Source of the DNA: Chara braunii
Taxonomy: Eukaryota; Streptophyta; Charophyceae; Charales; Characeae
Length of the DNA stretch: 23,007 bases
Direction: 5' to 3'
Assembly: GCA_003427395.1 (NCBI GenBank)
Contig: BFEA01001163.1
Coordinates: forward strand, 100,194-123,200
This document shows positions 1 to 9,072 of this stretch, piece by piece. Numbering within the stretch: the first letter of the stretch is position 1; each line of letters starts with the position of its first letter. The notes beneath the pieces were generated by a model, which searched no databases, was not told the DNA's origin, and saw only the letters and a list, made by a program, of their open reading frames with translations. The position numbers and the translations under genes are program-made.

Positions 1-284
1 GGGTCGAGCTCTTCAAGTCTTGACCATGACGTCGAATCCACGGCGATAGATTGCGGCGAAGCTGCCGAATCCGTTGCCGATGGTGATGAAACCATGCATG
101 CGATGGATTGTTGCACGTGGAGCGGTTGGTCCAGCGGTGGAACCAAGTGGACAGCATAGTCCTCGTAAGTGTAACGAGAACTTGTGACATTCGCGTTCTC
201 CCCAGATGTGCAGGAGACCGCTAGCAAGGCGGCCGAATCTGGCGGAGTAGAAGGTGGAGTCGCCTCACCTTCCGCAGAGCTCAG
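1..284 (-). pseudogene. Start of pol (protease-proximal linker) of LTR retrotransposon A, cut by window edge
   Basis: This frame is open on the minus strand from about 284 to the window edge. It reads about 94 residues, rich in Ser, Ala and Pro, including RYTYEDYAVHLVPPLDQPL and ending at SWSRLEELD. It lies one base back (-1) from the gag frame, whose TGA at 281-283 it overlaps. In Ty3/gypsy elements this position holds the Gag-Pol linker before the protease. I recognise the text as resembling charophyte retroelement polyproteins, from memory only. No protease, reverse transcriptase or integrase motif is inside the window; these would lie beyond position 1. Whether the frame change is ancestral or a 1-base indel cannot be settled here, but the stops upstream in gag make this copy non-functional. 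Confidence 0.7.
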
Positions 285-1864
285 TTTTCCGAGCTGAGGC
301 AGTGTCGCACATCCTCCTTGCCCTGATCTTGGCACAGGGAGGTCTTGTGCTTGGTGCTGTTGCACCAATAGCAGCTGCCGTAGCAGCCGCGGACCTTGTA
401 CTCCGCCTCGGTCAAGCCAAACTTGACCCATGGAAACTATCCTGGCTGTCCATTTCCGGCCTGCGATGCGGATTTCGCCTTCCCATTGTTGCGGGACTTG
501 TTGGTGCTTCGCGGCTGGAGAGCGGCCACCTGATCTCCGTCCCTTGATGCTGGAGTGGCTGCTGGGTTATCTCTATTATCCTGATGGACTGCAGCGAAGT
601 GCTGCTGTCGCGGACTAGTTCGTACCTTCTCCACATAGGTCGGTTGCCATGATGTTGATTTCTCGTGTGCAGCTGACCTGTTTGTATTGATGATCTCTCG
701 CGCCTTGTCGATAATCTCAGCGAAGGTGGCGTACTGCTCACGATCACCAAGAGCCTGGCTCAATGCAGCACATGACCTGTTGTAGAACTCACGGCGTAGA
801 TGCTCGAATGGAAGGTTCAGATTGGGCATAACCGCAATCTTCTGCCACTCCGTGAGCCAGTCCCGTGTTGCTGTGTTGCCCTGTGACATGGTGAACAAAC
901 AGTTGATGGCGAGTGCCGGTGCGTCGTCGACGATGAACTGCTTCTTCCACAGCCGTGTCAGTTCCTCCCATGTGATTATGTCTTTCAAGTCTGGTACGTC
1001 GACGCCATGGGAGGTTGCCAAGTGGCTCAACGAGGTCTGGCATCCGCCCTTTGAGTTCAGGAACAGGGCGCCGATGTACACATGCTTGGCTACTGACAGT
1101 ATCCCAAGTTGCGTTGTGAATGCTTCCCACCAGAGGACGGGATCCTGCTACGTGTAGTCGTCGAACCTCTCCAGGTTGAAAGTTGGCATCTTGTACATCT
1201 TCGGATTGTCGTCCGCGTTCGTCGACTGCAGCTTCTGGACCTCGGTCTTCAATGTATGCAGCTGNCTGCTGATGGTGGTGGTCGGTGCAGCGAAGGTGCT
1301 GATGTCGCCGAGCATTGCCACTACTTGGTCAACGCGGTCCTCCAGTCGGCGGCTTGAGGGTGCACTGCTGGAAGCTCCAGCAGTTGGTCCTGGTACAGCT
1401 TGTTCCAGGTCCAACAATCGGGCATTGAGTGCCCGAGTTGCATCCTCGTGGCTTTGCACCGTGCGGCGGAGCGTCGCCAACTCCTGATACTATCTCTCCA
1501 ACTCTGACCTTCGGTAGTTGCAAGCATATAACAACCTCGTCACGAGTTTGGAGAGGAACTCCTTGTGCTTCTCTTCCGGTGTTGCCTCGTCGCCGTTCGG
1601 TTTAAAATGCCAGTACTTGAGTCTGTCGATGTTGTTGGCTTCATGCCGCTGCAGCAGATCCTGGGCTTCCTTGCGGCGAGCCTGGGCATCCGCGTCTGCA
1701 TCGGCCTGTAGCCGCAACTTTTCTGCTGCTGCTGCCTCTTCAGCCTGTACGCGGGCAGCCTCGACTACCAGCAGGCGTTGTTCCTCAGCCTCTATCTGAG
1801 CCAGGCAACGCTGCTTGTAGGCGGCAATGGTCTCATTGGCCAGTTGGCCTGGCAGGCCCGTCAT
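281..1864 (-). pseudogene. gag: Decayed gag of Ty3/gypsy-type LTR retrotransposon A
   Basis: One minus-strand frame runs from the ATG at 1864 (MTGLPGQLANETIAAYKQ) to TGA 281-283, about 527 codons, broken by three in-frame TAG codons at 1490-1492, 1148-1150 and 437-439. Order of parts: an Ala/Glu-rich coiled-coil-like N-terminus (about 1860-1500), a linker, then the Gag core that would build the virus-like particle (about 1200-600, with WWEAFTTQLGILSVAKH and LGDREQYATFAEIIDKA), a basic Gln/Ser/Asn-rich stretch, and a CCHC zinc knuckle near the end. The frame does not change across the stops, so the copy decayed mainly by point mutation. An N at 1265 leaves one residue unknown. The ATG at 1864 is chosen because everything upstream in frame is translated minisatellite. 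Family assignment rests on the Gag layout, the knuckle and recalled similarity. Confidence 0.85.
332..373 (-). other. CCHC zinc knuckle of gag A
   Basis: In the gag frame the residues CYWCNSTKHKTSLC fit Cx2Cx4Hx4C exactly. In Ty3/gypsy Gag this knuckle binds the element RNA during packaging. It sits downstream of the third TAG yet all four metal ligands are preserved, which supports reading the frame through that stop as ancestral coding sequence. Confidence 0.85.
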
Positions 1865-1865
1865 G

Positions 1866-2145
1866 TTGCTGACGTGGCACTGCTGCTTACGTGGCACTGC
1901 TGACGTGGCACTGTGTCTGACGTGGTATTGATGACGTGGCACTGTGTCGGACGTCACTGCTGACGTGGCACTATGTCTGACGTGGCACTGCTGTCGTGGC
2001 ACTATGTCTGATGTGGCAATGCTGACGTGGCACTGCTGATCTGGCACTGTGACGTGGCACTGCTAACGTGACACTGTGACTTGGAACTGTGACGTGGCAC
2101 TGCTGACGTGGCACTGCTGATCTGGCACTGTGACGTGGCACTGTA
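1866..2145 (-). repeat. About 14-bp minisatellite in the leader of element A
   Basis: About 19 degenerate tandem units of TGACGTGGCACTGC (plus-strand reading) with 13- to 17-bp variants such as TGTGACGTGGCAC and TGCTGATCTGGCAC. A block of four units is itself repeated, giving higher-order structure. The exact octamer TGACGTGG occurs eleven times. The array lies directly upstream of the gag ATG. It has no stop in any minus-strand frame over most of its length, so it produces artificial ORFs. Confidence 0.9.
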
Positions 2146-2930
2146 CCGAAACGGGGTGCATGCAAGGGGTGGGTGGGAGGGAAAACGGAGGGAGGTAACC
2201 AACCCAACAAAACTTTCCTCCGGCTCTAATCAACAGATAAAAAAATAAAAATAAAAAGAGGACTACTTCCTTTTTTTTTTTTTTTTATATATATCTGTCG
2301 ATTTATGATGAGTAGGATATGTTAGAAGAGTATTATGAACGAGATCTAGGTTAGGTGCCGCAAAGTTTTGGCTTTTACAAACTGCGATCTTGAAAAAAAG
2401 CAAATTGCGAAATGGAGTAAAGATGCGATTTAAAAAAAAGAACGAAATCCAGTTTCTGATAATATAGCAACCTCCGAATATGCCTAACACAATATTGGTA
2501 GGCTTCGCAAGATTCGGTTTTCAAAAAAATTTTGCGAGATAGAATGGAAATGCGATTTTCAGAAAAGAATAATTTCAGTTTCCGAGAATATGACCACTTC
2601 TATCGTTATCCCAATATGCCTAGAGAACGAAAGTACTAACTTAAAAAATTTCAGCTATGTATGCGAAATATTAGAGAAACGAATTGTTACTATCGGGAAT
2701 TTTCAGACAAAACGAAATGCGATTTATCAGAAATTTTCAGATATTTGTCACGTAAAAACTAATATCAGAAATTTTCAGATAGAACGAAAATGGGAATATA
2801 AAAAATTTCAGATAGTTGTTGCGAGAAAAAATTTCCAGAGATTTGACTAAGTCGTACTTGCGTTACTAGTGAGTGATCAATAGATCACAAGTTGGCTACT
2901 TGATTGAGCGGGTCCTTTGTATGAGAGGTC
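2146..2930 (-). other. AT-rich leader between PBS and minisatellite of element A; no gene
   Basis: This stretch has poly-T and TA runs at about 2270-2295. From about 2390 to 2850 it has degenerate, irregularly spaced copies of motifs like AAATGCGATTT and AGAAATTTTCAGA. I see no coding signal. By position it would be the untranslated leader of element A, or contain a later insertion. Confidence 0.5.
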
Positions 2931-2943
2931 CGCTCCGATACCA
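2931..2943 (-). promoter_or_regulatory. Primer binding site (tRNA-iMet type) of element A
   Basis: On the minus strand the sequence reads TGGTATCGGAGCG, one change from TGGTATCAGAGC, the common plant retrotransposon site complementary to the 3' end of initiator tRNA-Met. It sits three bases (GTT) after a CA dinucleotide that fits the 3' end of an LTR, and upstream of gag on the same strand. Element B has the same core at 19917-19927 with the same 3-base spacing, which strengthens both calls. Confidence 0.7.
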
Positions 2944-3073
2944 AACTGTTGCATACTGTAATGTGCAAACCAGAACAAGAACCGACCTTTCAATAAAAAG
3001 TATAAGATAGCACAACGGAAGACTTACATACCAGTGATCCGAACAATCAATGTTGAAATGCAGCCCTGAACAT

Positions 3074-3258
3074 ACATCATCATCATCGTTACATGGTGTG
3101 AAATGGGCCTGGCGCTTCACACAGGAAGACTGCGCCAGCCCATACCATACACAGACGAAGAGGAANACATCATCATCATCGTTACATGGTGTGAAATGGG
3201 CCTGGCGCTTCACACAGGAAGACTGCGCCAGCCCATACCATACACAGACGAAGAGGAA
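3074..3258. repeat. Perfect 92-bp direct duplication joined by a single N
   Basis: Positions 3074-3165 and 3167-3258 are identical over 92 bases, starting ACATCATCATCATCG and ending GACGAAGAGGAA, with one N at 3166. Four more single Ns follow within 45 bases (3269, 3284, 3287, 3294, with another at 3299). This pattern is typical of a gap closed across overlapping contig ends. Confidence 0.95.
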
Positions 3259-3637
3259 AGGGATAGACNAAGAGGAGGGGGAANATNGGAATGNCGTCNA
3301 CACCAAGTCTTCGGCACAAGCCCAAATAGTCCCTCGTCGGAATGTCTGAATCCCAAATGTCAAGTCTGGATCCAATGTCGTCAAGTCTCAAGTCACAACT
3401 TTGTCTCTCTCTGTCGTAGTCTGAGAAGTCAGGTGGCGAGAGGGTGAGAAGAGAAGGTGGACTTAGAAGAGGAAGAAGAAGAACTTTTTCTCTCTCTGTA
3501 TCCAGTACTAACCTGTGAAGTTGGCGCCTTGATGCAGGTACCACGAAGATGGAGCTGGAGCGATGGCGCCACAGGTAAATAACATTGGCCTCCGCCAGTC
3601 TCTCTCACACTCTATGATCTACTACCTATCAGCGCCC

Positions 3638-3769
3638 AGCGCTGAAGACTACAACTACAGCTATGGCGTCCAGCGCCGAAGACTACAGCTAACGCTACCA
3701 CTACTGCCTAGCGCTGAAGACTACTGCAACGCTCCTCCTGAGTGTTGCGGCTGAATCCTGAAGACTACT
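3638..3769. repeat. Degenerate repeat with GCGCYGAAGACTAC core
   Basis: Four copies of the core GCGCYGAAGACTAC (last one TCCTGAAGACTAC) begin near 3638, 3672, 3710 and 3755, spaced 34 to 45 bases. There is no coding frame of note. It lies within the LTR-like region of element A. Confidence 0.7.
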
Positions 3770-3840
3770 ACTGCCTACTGACACTACCTACCCGTGAAGT
3801 GCATGGGACCCTCCTATGTACTACAGGTGTGCCTCTTGAG

Positions 3841-4155
3841 CCTGCCGAAGGGAGGCAGGGGCTGCAGCTTCAGCTCCTGCTCGAGCACGTGAGGAACAGG
3901 CTATTTTGGGCCTGTTCCGCATCCCTGTTTCCATGCCTGAGTCTTAGGGGCGGTTCGAAACAATGAGGGCCTGAAAATGGCCCTCCGTTTCAGGCTGAAA
4001 ACTCTGGGTCTGAAAAGACCCAGAAATAGGTTGAAACGAGGTAGGGCCTGCAAGCCCTCGTTTTTTTCAGCATCCAGGCTGAAACGAACGGGGCTTGTAA
4101 GCCCTAAGTTTTAGGCTTTTAGGTTGAATGTCCGGGACGGGCCCTGCAGGGCCCG
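3841..4155. repeat. Dense run of short hairpins
   Basis: At least seven foldable units follow one another: CCTGCC/GGCAGG (3841-3859), palindrome TGCTCGAGCA (3878-3887), GGAACAGGC/GCCTGTTCC (3893-3918, loop 8), GAGGGCC/GGCCCTC with outer GAAAC/GTTTC (3957-3991, loop TGAAAAT), TCTGGGTC/GACCCAGA (4003-4024, loop TGAAAA), AAACGAG/CTCGTTT enclosing AGGGC/GCCCT (4033-4069), CTGAAAC/GTTTTAG enclosing GGGCT/AGCCC (4079-4113), and an 18-bp perfect palindrome CGGGCCCTGCAGGGCCCG (4138-4155). Linkers repeat TTTCAGGCTGAAA-like text, itself an inverted repeat. I do not recognise the family. Confidence 0.8.
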
Positions 4156-4159
4156 TGTG

Positions 4160-5262
4160 GCTACGCAGTATGCGACACTTACCTATAGTCGGCATATTAG
4201 CAGGCCCCTAAATGGAAAAAGGGGGTCGAGCTCGTCGGAAAGGATAAGAAGGCATGCTGGTGACTGCCGCTGCACACCGTGGGAACTGATTATGGGCTGC
4301 TGTGGGGGCTATGTGTGGGCTATTGCTGCAGCTGGCAGCAATTACTACTGTTTTTTGCGTTCGGGCACGGGTTGGTGTTACTGGCAGCAACTGCTGTAGG
4401 TTGAGCACAGGCTACTGCTGCAGGTTGCTATTAATCATACCCATGCTGTGGACAGGGGGCGGACCTATTGCTGCTGCGGACCGAATGGGTATTGCCGTCA
4501 TTGCTATGGATCACCCCTGAGCGCTGCCGCTGCATACTACGGCGTACTGTGGCTGTATACGGACTGTGGCCGATGTGTGACTGTGGCTGTGTACTACGGA
4601 CTGTACATAGGTTACTGCTGCGGACAGTTGTAGGTCAAGTACAGTTTGATACTGCATATGGTGGGCCAGATGCCACTGCCGCAGACCGAGCGTGGGCTGC
4701 TAAGGTTCCGACAGGCTGCACACCGCGGACGCACAGCTGCCGGAACGCGTAGACTGAGTACTATTGCTGCGAGCATGTAGTTGTTGGTTGCTGCTGACCA
4801 CCGCTATCACACGCTGCTAGCTGCCCCATACTGTTGAGAGTTGCAGGCTATGGCAAACGGTTGCGCACTGTCGACTATTGCTGTTGCTGATTCACCACCG
4901 TTGTGTGCGGGTTACTACTGCGCGTCGGGCACATGCTGCCGCTAGGGAGGGTCTGTTGCTGCGTACTGTACACTGTGGATTGTTGTACACAGACCGCTGC
5001 TGCGTACGGCGTGCAGACCGCAGCTTCTGAATGAAAGTGGGTGAACTGTTGTTGTGTGCTGCTGTTGCGGGCTAGACAAGTGCTGCTGCTGCGGGCTAGA
5101 CACGTGCTGCTGCTGGTTCCATTGGACCGCTGTTGAATACTACCGCTGCGTTCGAGGGTTAACGCAGGCTGGGGTGCAGCAGCGAATGAGTTAAGTGGAG
5201 GTGCTGGGATTTAAAGGAGGGGTCGGACTGGACGAGCAGGGGCTTGGTGCTATGAGTAGGAG
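4160..5262. other. CTG/CGG-rich degenerate low-complexity sequence; no gene
   Basis: Recurrent phrases such as GCTGCTGCGGAC, TACTACGGACTG and GCTGCTGCGGGCTAGACA (twice, about 5064-5105) give the look of an old, heavily diverged minisatellite. Short open frames here are by-products of the CTG/GTG-rich composition. I support no gene. Confidence 0.6.
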
Positions 5263-5264
5263 AT

Positions 5265-5580
5265 CGTCAGGAGGGGTTGCTGCGGCAGTTTGCCTTCATT
5301 GACCAAGCTGTCAGTTGGCTGCCATTGCGGGGCCCTCAGGCGATTGAAGACAATAAGGCCCTCTCACGCGAGACTGAGCGCACCCTTCTTGGATCTGAGA
5401 GTCTCAAACCACTCGTTATCTGCCCTTCTAACTCTTAGCCTAGTCTATCGGTTACGAGAGGAGGGCGGCGGGTGGGATTGCAACCCGTAGGTCTGCACCA
5501 AGACTCTGTGGGGAGTCATCCCACCGATTGCGGGAGCTCTGTCGGAACCTAGGCGAGGTTCTGGAGGCAGGGAACCATCA
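5265..5580. repeat. Outer end of left palindrome arm
   Basis: This segment pairs with 12560-12870 on the other strand. Conserved blocks include CATTGCGGGGCCCTCAGGCG, GGATCTGAGAGTCT and GGGATTGCAACCC. It could be read as the terminal inverted repeat of the element. A 66-codon ORF at 5290-5490 and part of a minus ORF at 12723-13094 translate the same conserved DNA, but the similarity follows from the inverted repeat and shows no codon-level conservation I can demonstrate. Confidence 0.8.
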
Positions 5581-5840
5581 GGTATATTCCTTTCTATTTG
5601 TATAACCCATTACACCCATGATTGCCTACTTCCCCTATAGCTTGTTTGATGTATGCCTGCTTGTTCCTATGATTCTTGCTTTCTATTTCAGGACATAACC
5701 AGACAAAGTAAAGGAATGCATGTACAATGTCAGTTTTACTTCTTTGTTTTACCTGAGTGAACGCAAGTTGGGGGATTGCATCTGGGAGAAGGGTGAGAGA
5801 AAGACAATATTGCATGAAGTTTGACTGGGTCAACCAAAGG

Positions 5841-6560
5841 CTGGGCCAGTTCCATAAGTTTGGGAAGGCCCAGTGTTGTGTTTTATTTTCTATTGCCTGG
5901 AGAACCAGACAAATCCATAAGTTTGGGTGGTCTGGTTGCTCTGACTTGTGAGGGCTGAATGTGATTGCTTCTTCAGGCGCCAGTCAAATCCATAAGTTTG
6001 GGTAGTCTAGCGACCTTGTTTATTTGGGGTTCTTGACAGTTTCTTTGGTTTCTGAACGAGGAGGTGAGCATGTCCCATAAGTTTGGGTGGCTCTACCTCT
6101 TCCTTCTTTGGTCTAAGAGAAATAAATTAGGTTGAGGACAAAGACATGTTCCATAAGTTTGGGTGGTCTTGGTTCAACGCCTCGCACATGCTGGAACCGG
6201 AAGGCTATAACTTTAATATACTTTACTATTATACTATCTATGAACAGGCTAGTCAGGCAGGGTTCCATAAGTTTGGGTGGCCTGACTATAGTTTATCACC
6301 AACTGAAGAGAGTACTTAACTAAGAATAAACTTGTGGTACGAAGGGGCAGGCTGAGTCTTGAGCTGAAGATGATCGACTCAGCTATATGCTACCTCAAAA
6401 GACTAAGTACAGACAATTATATAAACCTTGGATACTTAAACAGTTCAGGGCGATTAGGATGGCCTAGTCATATGCCCAAAGAAGAGAAAGTTGTTGTGCC
6501 CTGTGTTTGTGTATACTTCTTGGCTGGGCTAGACATGTTTCATAAGTTTGGGTGGTCTAG
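5841..6560 (+). repeat. Left-arm array of hairpins with constant loop and variable stems
   Basis: Seven hairpins share the loop core CCATAAGTTTGGG (one begins TCATAAG) and differ in stem. L1 5841-5873 CTGGGCC/GGCCCAG; L2 5903-5937 AACCAGAC/GTCTGGTT; L3 5978-6012 CGCCAGTC/GTCTAGCG (6 of 8 pairs); L4 6061-6099 GAGGTGAGC/GCTCTACCTC (one bulge); L5 6131-6178 GTTGAGGACAAAGAC/GTCTTGGTTCAAC (bulged); L6 6250-6288 TAGTCAGGC/GCCTGACTA; L7 6529-6560 CTAGAC/GTCTAG. Loops are 19-21 nt, most often ATGTTCCATAAGTTTGGGTG. Spacing is irregular (about 60 to 280 bp). An additional hairpin GCTGAGTC/GACTCAGC with a different loop lies at about 6351-6378. Confidence 0.9.
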
Positions 6561-6720
6561 GTAAGCTGGGTATAAGGGATAAATCATTGAACTTTAAGAC
6601 TATGAACTATTGGTTGCTAAGGTAACTTGGGGATGGTGAGAGAGTGCATGTCTGTGGTTTGGCCTGCATGTGACTGAGTGATTTCAAGATCCAGACTTGA
6701 TGACTTCTTCGACTTAGTAA

Positions 6721-7150
6721 GAATCTAGGGAGCCTCCTTTCCTAAAGGAGGTGCTGCCCAAATTTTTACTAATTCAGGGAGTTAGCCAAAATTGGGCCCT
6801 AAAGGGTCAAAGTCATTGTCAGGTCGCAAAACTTGGCCTTGTATAAATCTTGGACTAGCACTTTCCCTACGGGAAGCGGTGCCGAAATATCTACAAAGCT
6901 AAAAAGTTGGTTGAGGTTTTGTCATGATAGGGCTTAGACGTTATGTCTAAGTTCAAGTCTGACTTAGTATAGATCTTGGGGGTCTTCCTCTCTGAAGGAA
7001 ATGCTACCCACATTTTTGCTAGGTCAGGGAGTTAGACAAATTTTGACTTTTTGGAATCCAAAGATTTGGCCTTACGACTAGTATATTTTCTGCGATGTCA
7101 CTTTTCGTACGGGAAGCGCTGCCGAAATTTTCCTAAGTTAGAGGAGTTAG
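6721..7150. repeat. Left-arm tandem array, four units of about 122 bp
   Basis: Landmark GCTGCC (or GGTGCC, GCTACC) recurs at 6753, 6879, 7003 and 7118, giving periods of 126, 124 and 115. Each unit has a small hairpin just before the landmark, for example CCTCCTTT/AAAGGAGG with a 3-nt loop (about 6733-6751) and TTTCCC/GGGAA (about 6862-6875), then an AAATTT-rich stretch and GGGAGTTAG. It pairs with the five-unit array of the right arm. Confidence 0.8.
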
Positions 7151-9030
7151 CCTATATTTGGACAAGTGGCGACCTATGTAGGGGAGGCTCTGGCGAGGTC
7201 CCCCTTACGCTGAGTGCTATCTAGAGGTGGACCTAGACTTGGTTAGATATGACGGCTCGAGTAGGGTTATGATGTGGAGATCACTCTCCCTAAGCGTGTA
7301 GACTTAGCTTGAGATTGGTCGGGCTTGTGTCACAGGTCTCTTGGATCAAGTCGCTTCAGGACGGGGGCTAGATTCAGCTTTGATCCTGCAAGGATCACCT
7401 TCTGTTATCAGTGGTAACAGGTCGGTTGCCGACTCGTTGGTTTACGACTCAACCTCAACCCACTCTCCTTACTCAACCTAAAGAGGCTTCAACCCTGGTG
7501 ATCTTCTCTGTTTCGTTAAGGTTTCACCCGGACTTTTATTGAATGGCCATTTAACAAAGGTACTTAGTATTTACTTAAGGTTGGTTGGCAGGTGGTTGGG
7601 GCTTGCATGGCTGAGGCGAAGGATATGAGCATGGAGATTGGTTGGAGTTGACTCCGTGTAGTGTATGGACTTCTGCTTGACTCTTTGATGTGATTGCAGG
7701 TATGTTCCGTGACTTGGATTATTGGATTGGGCTGCCCTGCGATCTTATATATGTGCATGAGGAGACCCACTATGATTGTGAGATGTGATCGTCACCTGTT
7801 TATTCCCCTATATACATATACATATATACATATATATATACATATATGTACGTATGTACGTGTACCTGTGTGGGGTGTTAGCGTGGCCTGAAGGGTTGCG
7901 TACTAAGGACCTCAGCCAGGGTTGGAATGAATAGAAGGGAGGGAATGACCCCTCTATTTATATATATGCTTCTGAAGAAATTGTGGTCGGACGTTAGCCC
8001 TGAGCCTAAAATACGATGGTCCTCGCCCAGGACGACCCAGGTCCAAGGACTGACTCTGGAAAGGTTCACTTTTGATAAAAGTCGACGGTACTTTCCTTGT
8101 TGGGATTTACTTTGGTGGAACGATAAAGTTCCGGGCGGAAGGGTCAGCGGGTCGCTGGTGATGCGCCAGACAACTCACCACCGCTCCAAATCCCTTCCTG
8201 CCCTAGGGACCGTCTTACCCCGCACCCGTTGGGACACCTCAGGGTGCAGAAGGCGGTAAGGCCCTCGCCGGTTTTGCGCCCGCTAAAAGGTTACCTCCCC
8301 TTAGTGCGCACTTCAACCAACGCCTGAGCATCGGAAGCAATCGTATGGCTCAGAATAGGCCATTCGGGTATGGGCACCACATAATGTGTCGTCATCGCAG
8401 TTACTCACGTAGCGCTGCATAGTGAATTGGTACGTGTGGATCCTACGTTCGAGCGATCTTATACTAAACCTCATGTATGGCAGTTACCGACTTCCACTGC
8501 TCAAAGTTATGGGTTGGATACAAAAGGGACTAGGAGTGTGTTGCGTTGTACGTCCTTCGTGTCATTCAGTACCCGTGTGCGTGTGTGCGCGTGCTTTACT
8601 TTTGTGTACCTTGTAGTGGTGTGTGCGTGGCGCGTGAGATACGTCCTAGTCGACCGGCGACGAGCCGCGCTTGGGACCTCAGCCCCCCAAGACGTCAGTT
8701 CGCGTGCGGGTCCGATAGAGGCATAGTACCGCACGTACCCCTTATGCTATACCGAATGAAAAACGCCCTCGGTTGGTCCACCTCTGCGAGTTCAGCTGAT
8801 CAAGTTTCGTACTGTGGACTGGTAGCTCGGCGGGGATACGCCCACCGAAGGGAGGTGACAACTCCCGTAAGGTGGAGGTAGTTGTGCCTCGCGTAGGCCC
8901 TGTCCTGTCGTAGGGGCTCGCGAGAGGTATGGCTGGCGCACCCGCCCGGAGCGGCTTATGGAAGCTCCGTGCATATACCACAACGGGGATGTGTACTCCG
9001 AGTCTTGCGTGACGCGGCCGGGAGGGTCCC
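7151..9030. repeat. Inner left palindrome arm
   Basis: Pairs with 9073-10740. It includes the hairpins GATCCT/AGGATC (7382-7396) and CTGTTATC/GGTAACAG (7402-7420), a left-only TA/CATA microsatellite (7809-7863), and GC-rich sequence from about 7980 onward that becomes nearly identical to the right arm after about 8640. Several 60-110 codon ORFs occur here; none has a recognisable domain, so I do not call genes. Confidence 0.8.
7809..7863. repeat. TA/CATA/GTAC microsatellite, left arm only
   Basis: The run of TATACATATACATATATACA type followed by GTACGTATGTACGTGTAC has no counterpart at the mirror position in the right arm, so it arose or expanded after the arms separated. Confidence 0.9.
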
Positions 9031-9072
9031 GATGTCGAGCGCATCGGTTCGGCACTGCACTAGGGCAGCGCA
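9031..9072. other. Spacer at the centre of the palindrome
   Basis: The innermost pairing is a GC-rich stem of about 26 bp, GTGACGCGGCC-GGGAGGGTCC on the left (ending about 9030) against GGACCCTCTCGGCC-CGTCACGC on the right (from about 9073), with a few mismatches. The 42-bp spacer carries a weak internal inverted repeat (GATG ... CATC) and no ORF. Confidence 0.8.

Larger units (their letters stand above)
2947..3840 (-). mobile_element. LTR-like segment of element A (outer end uncertain)
   Basis: The inner boundary is the TG at 2947-2948 (CA on the minus strand) next to the primer binding site. The segment shares design with the LTR-like segments near 20000 and 21600: CATCATC runs, a GGCGC-type inverted repeat (CTGGCGC ... 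GCGCCAG, about 3109-3138) and a GC-rich distal part. I cannot fix the outer end, since no second LTR copy of this element is in the window. It contains the N-linked duplication at 3074-3258. Confidence 0.4.

Noticed and set aside
412-750. 112-codon minus ORF overlapping the end of gag A
   Set aside because: It is an out-of-frame shadow; the gag frame with the zinc knuckle explains the region.
2002-2210. Minus ORFs over the minisatellite (QCHVSSATS-type repeats)
   Set aside because: The 14-bp repeat lacks stops in all three minus frames, so open length is not evidence of coding.
2896-3544. ORFs of 99 to 162 codons crossing the N-linked duplication
   Set aside because: They run through unknown bases and a probable assembly duplicate and have no domain.
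3934-3962. tRNA or SINE promoter: B-box-like GTTCGAAAC with an A-box-like TGCCTGAG upstream
   Set aside because: The boxes are only about 20 bp apart and no cloverleaf can be drawn.
5290-5490. 66-codon ORF whose peptide resembles part of the minus ORF at 12723-13094
   Set aside because: The likeness comes from the inverted repeat itself; no frame-preserving pattern could be shown.
5841-6560. CRISPR-like impression of a repeated motif with variable flanks
   Set aside because: Spacing is irregular, the constant part is a hairpin loop, there are no cas genes, and the sequence is eukaryotic.
7927-8259. 110-codon plus ORF in the left arm
   Set aside because: The mirror sequence in the right arm does not keep the frame, so it is unlikely to be coding.
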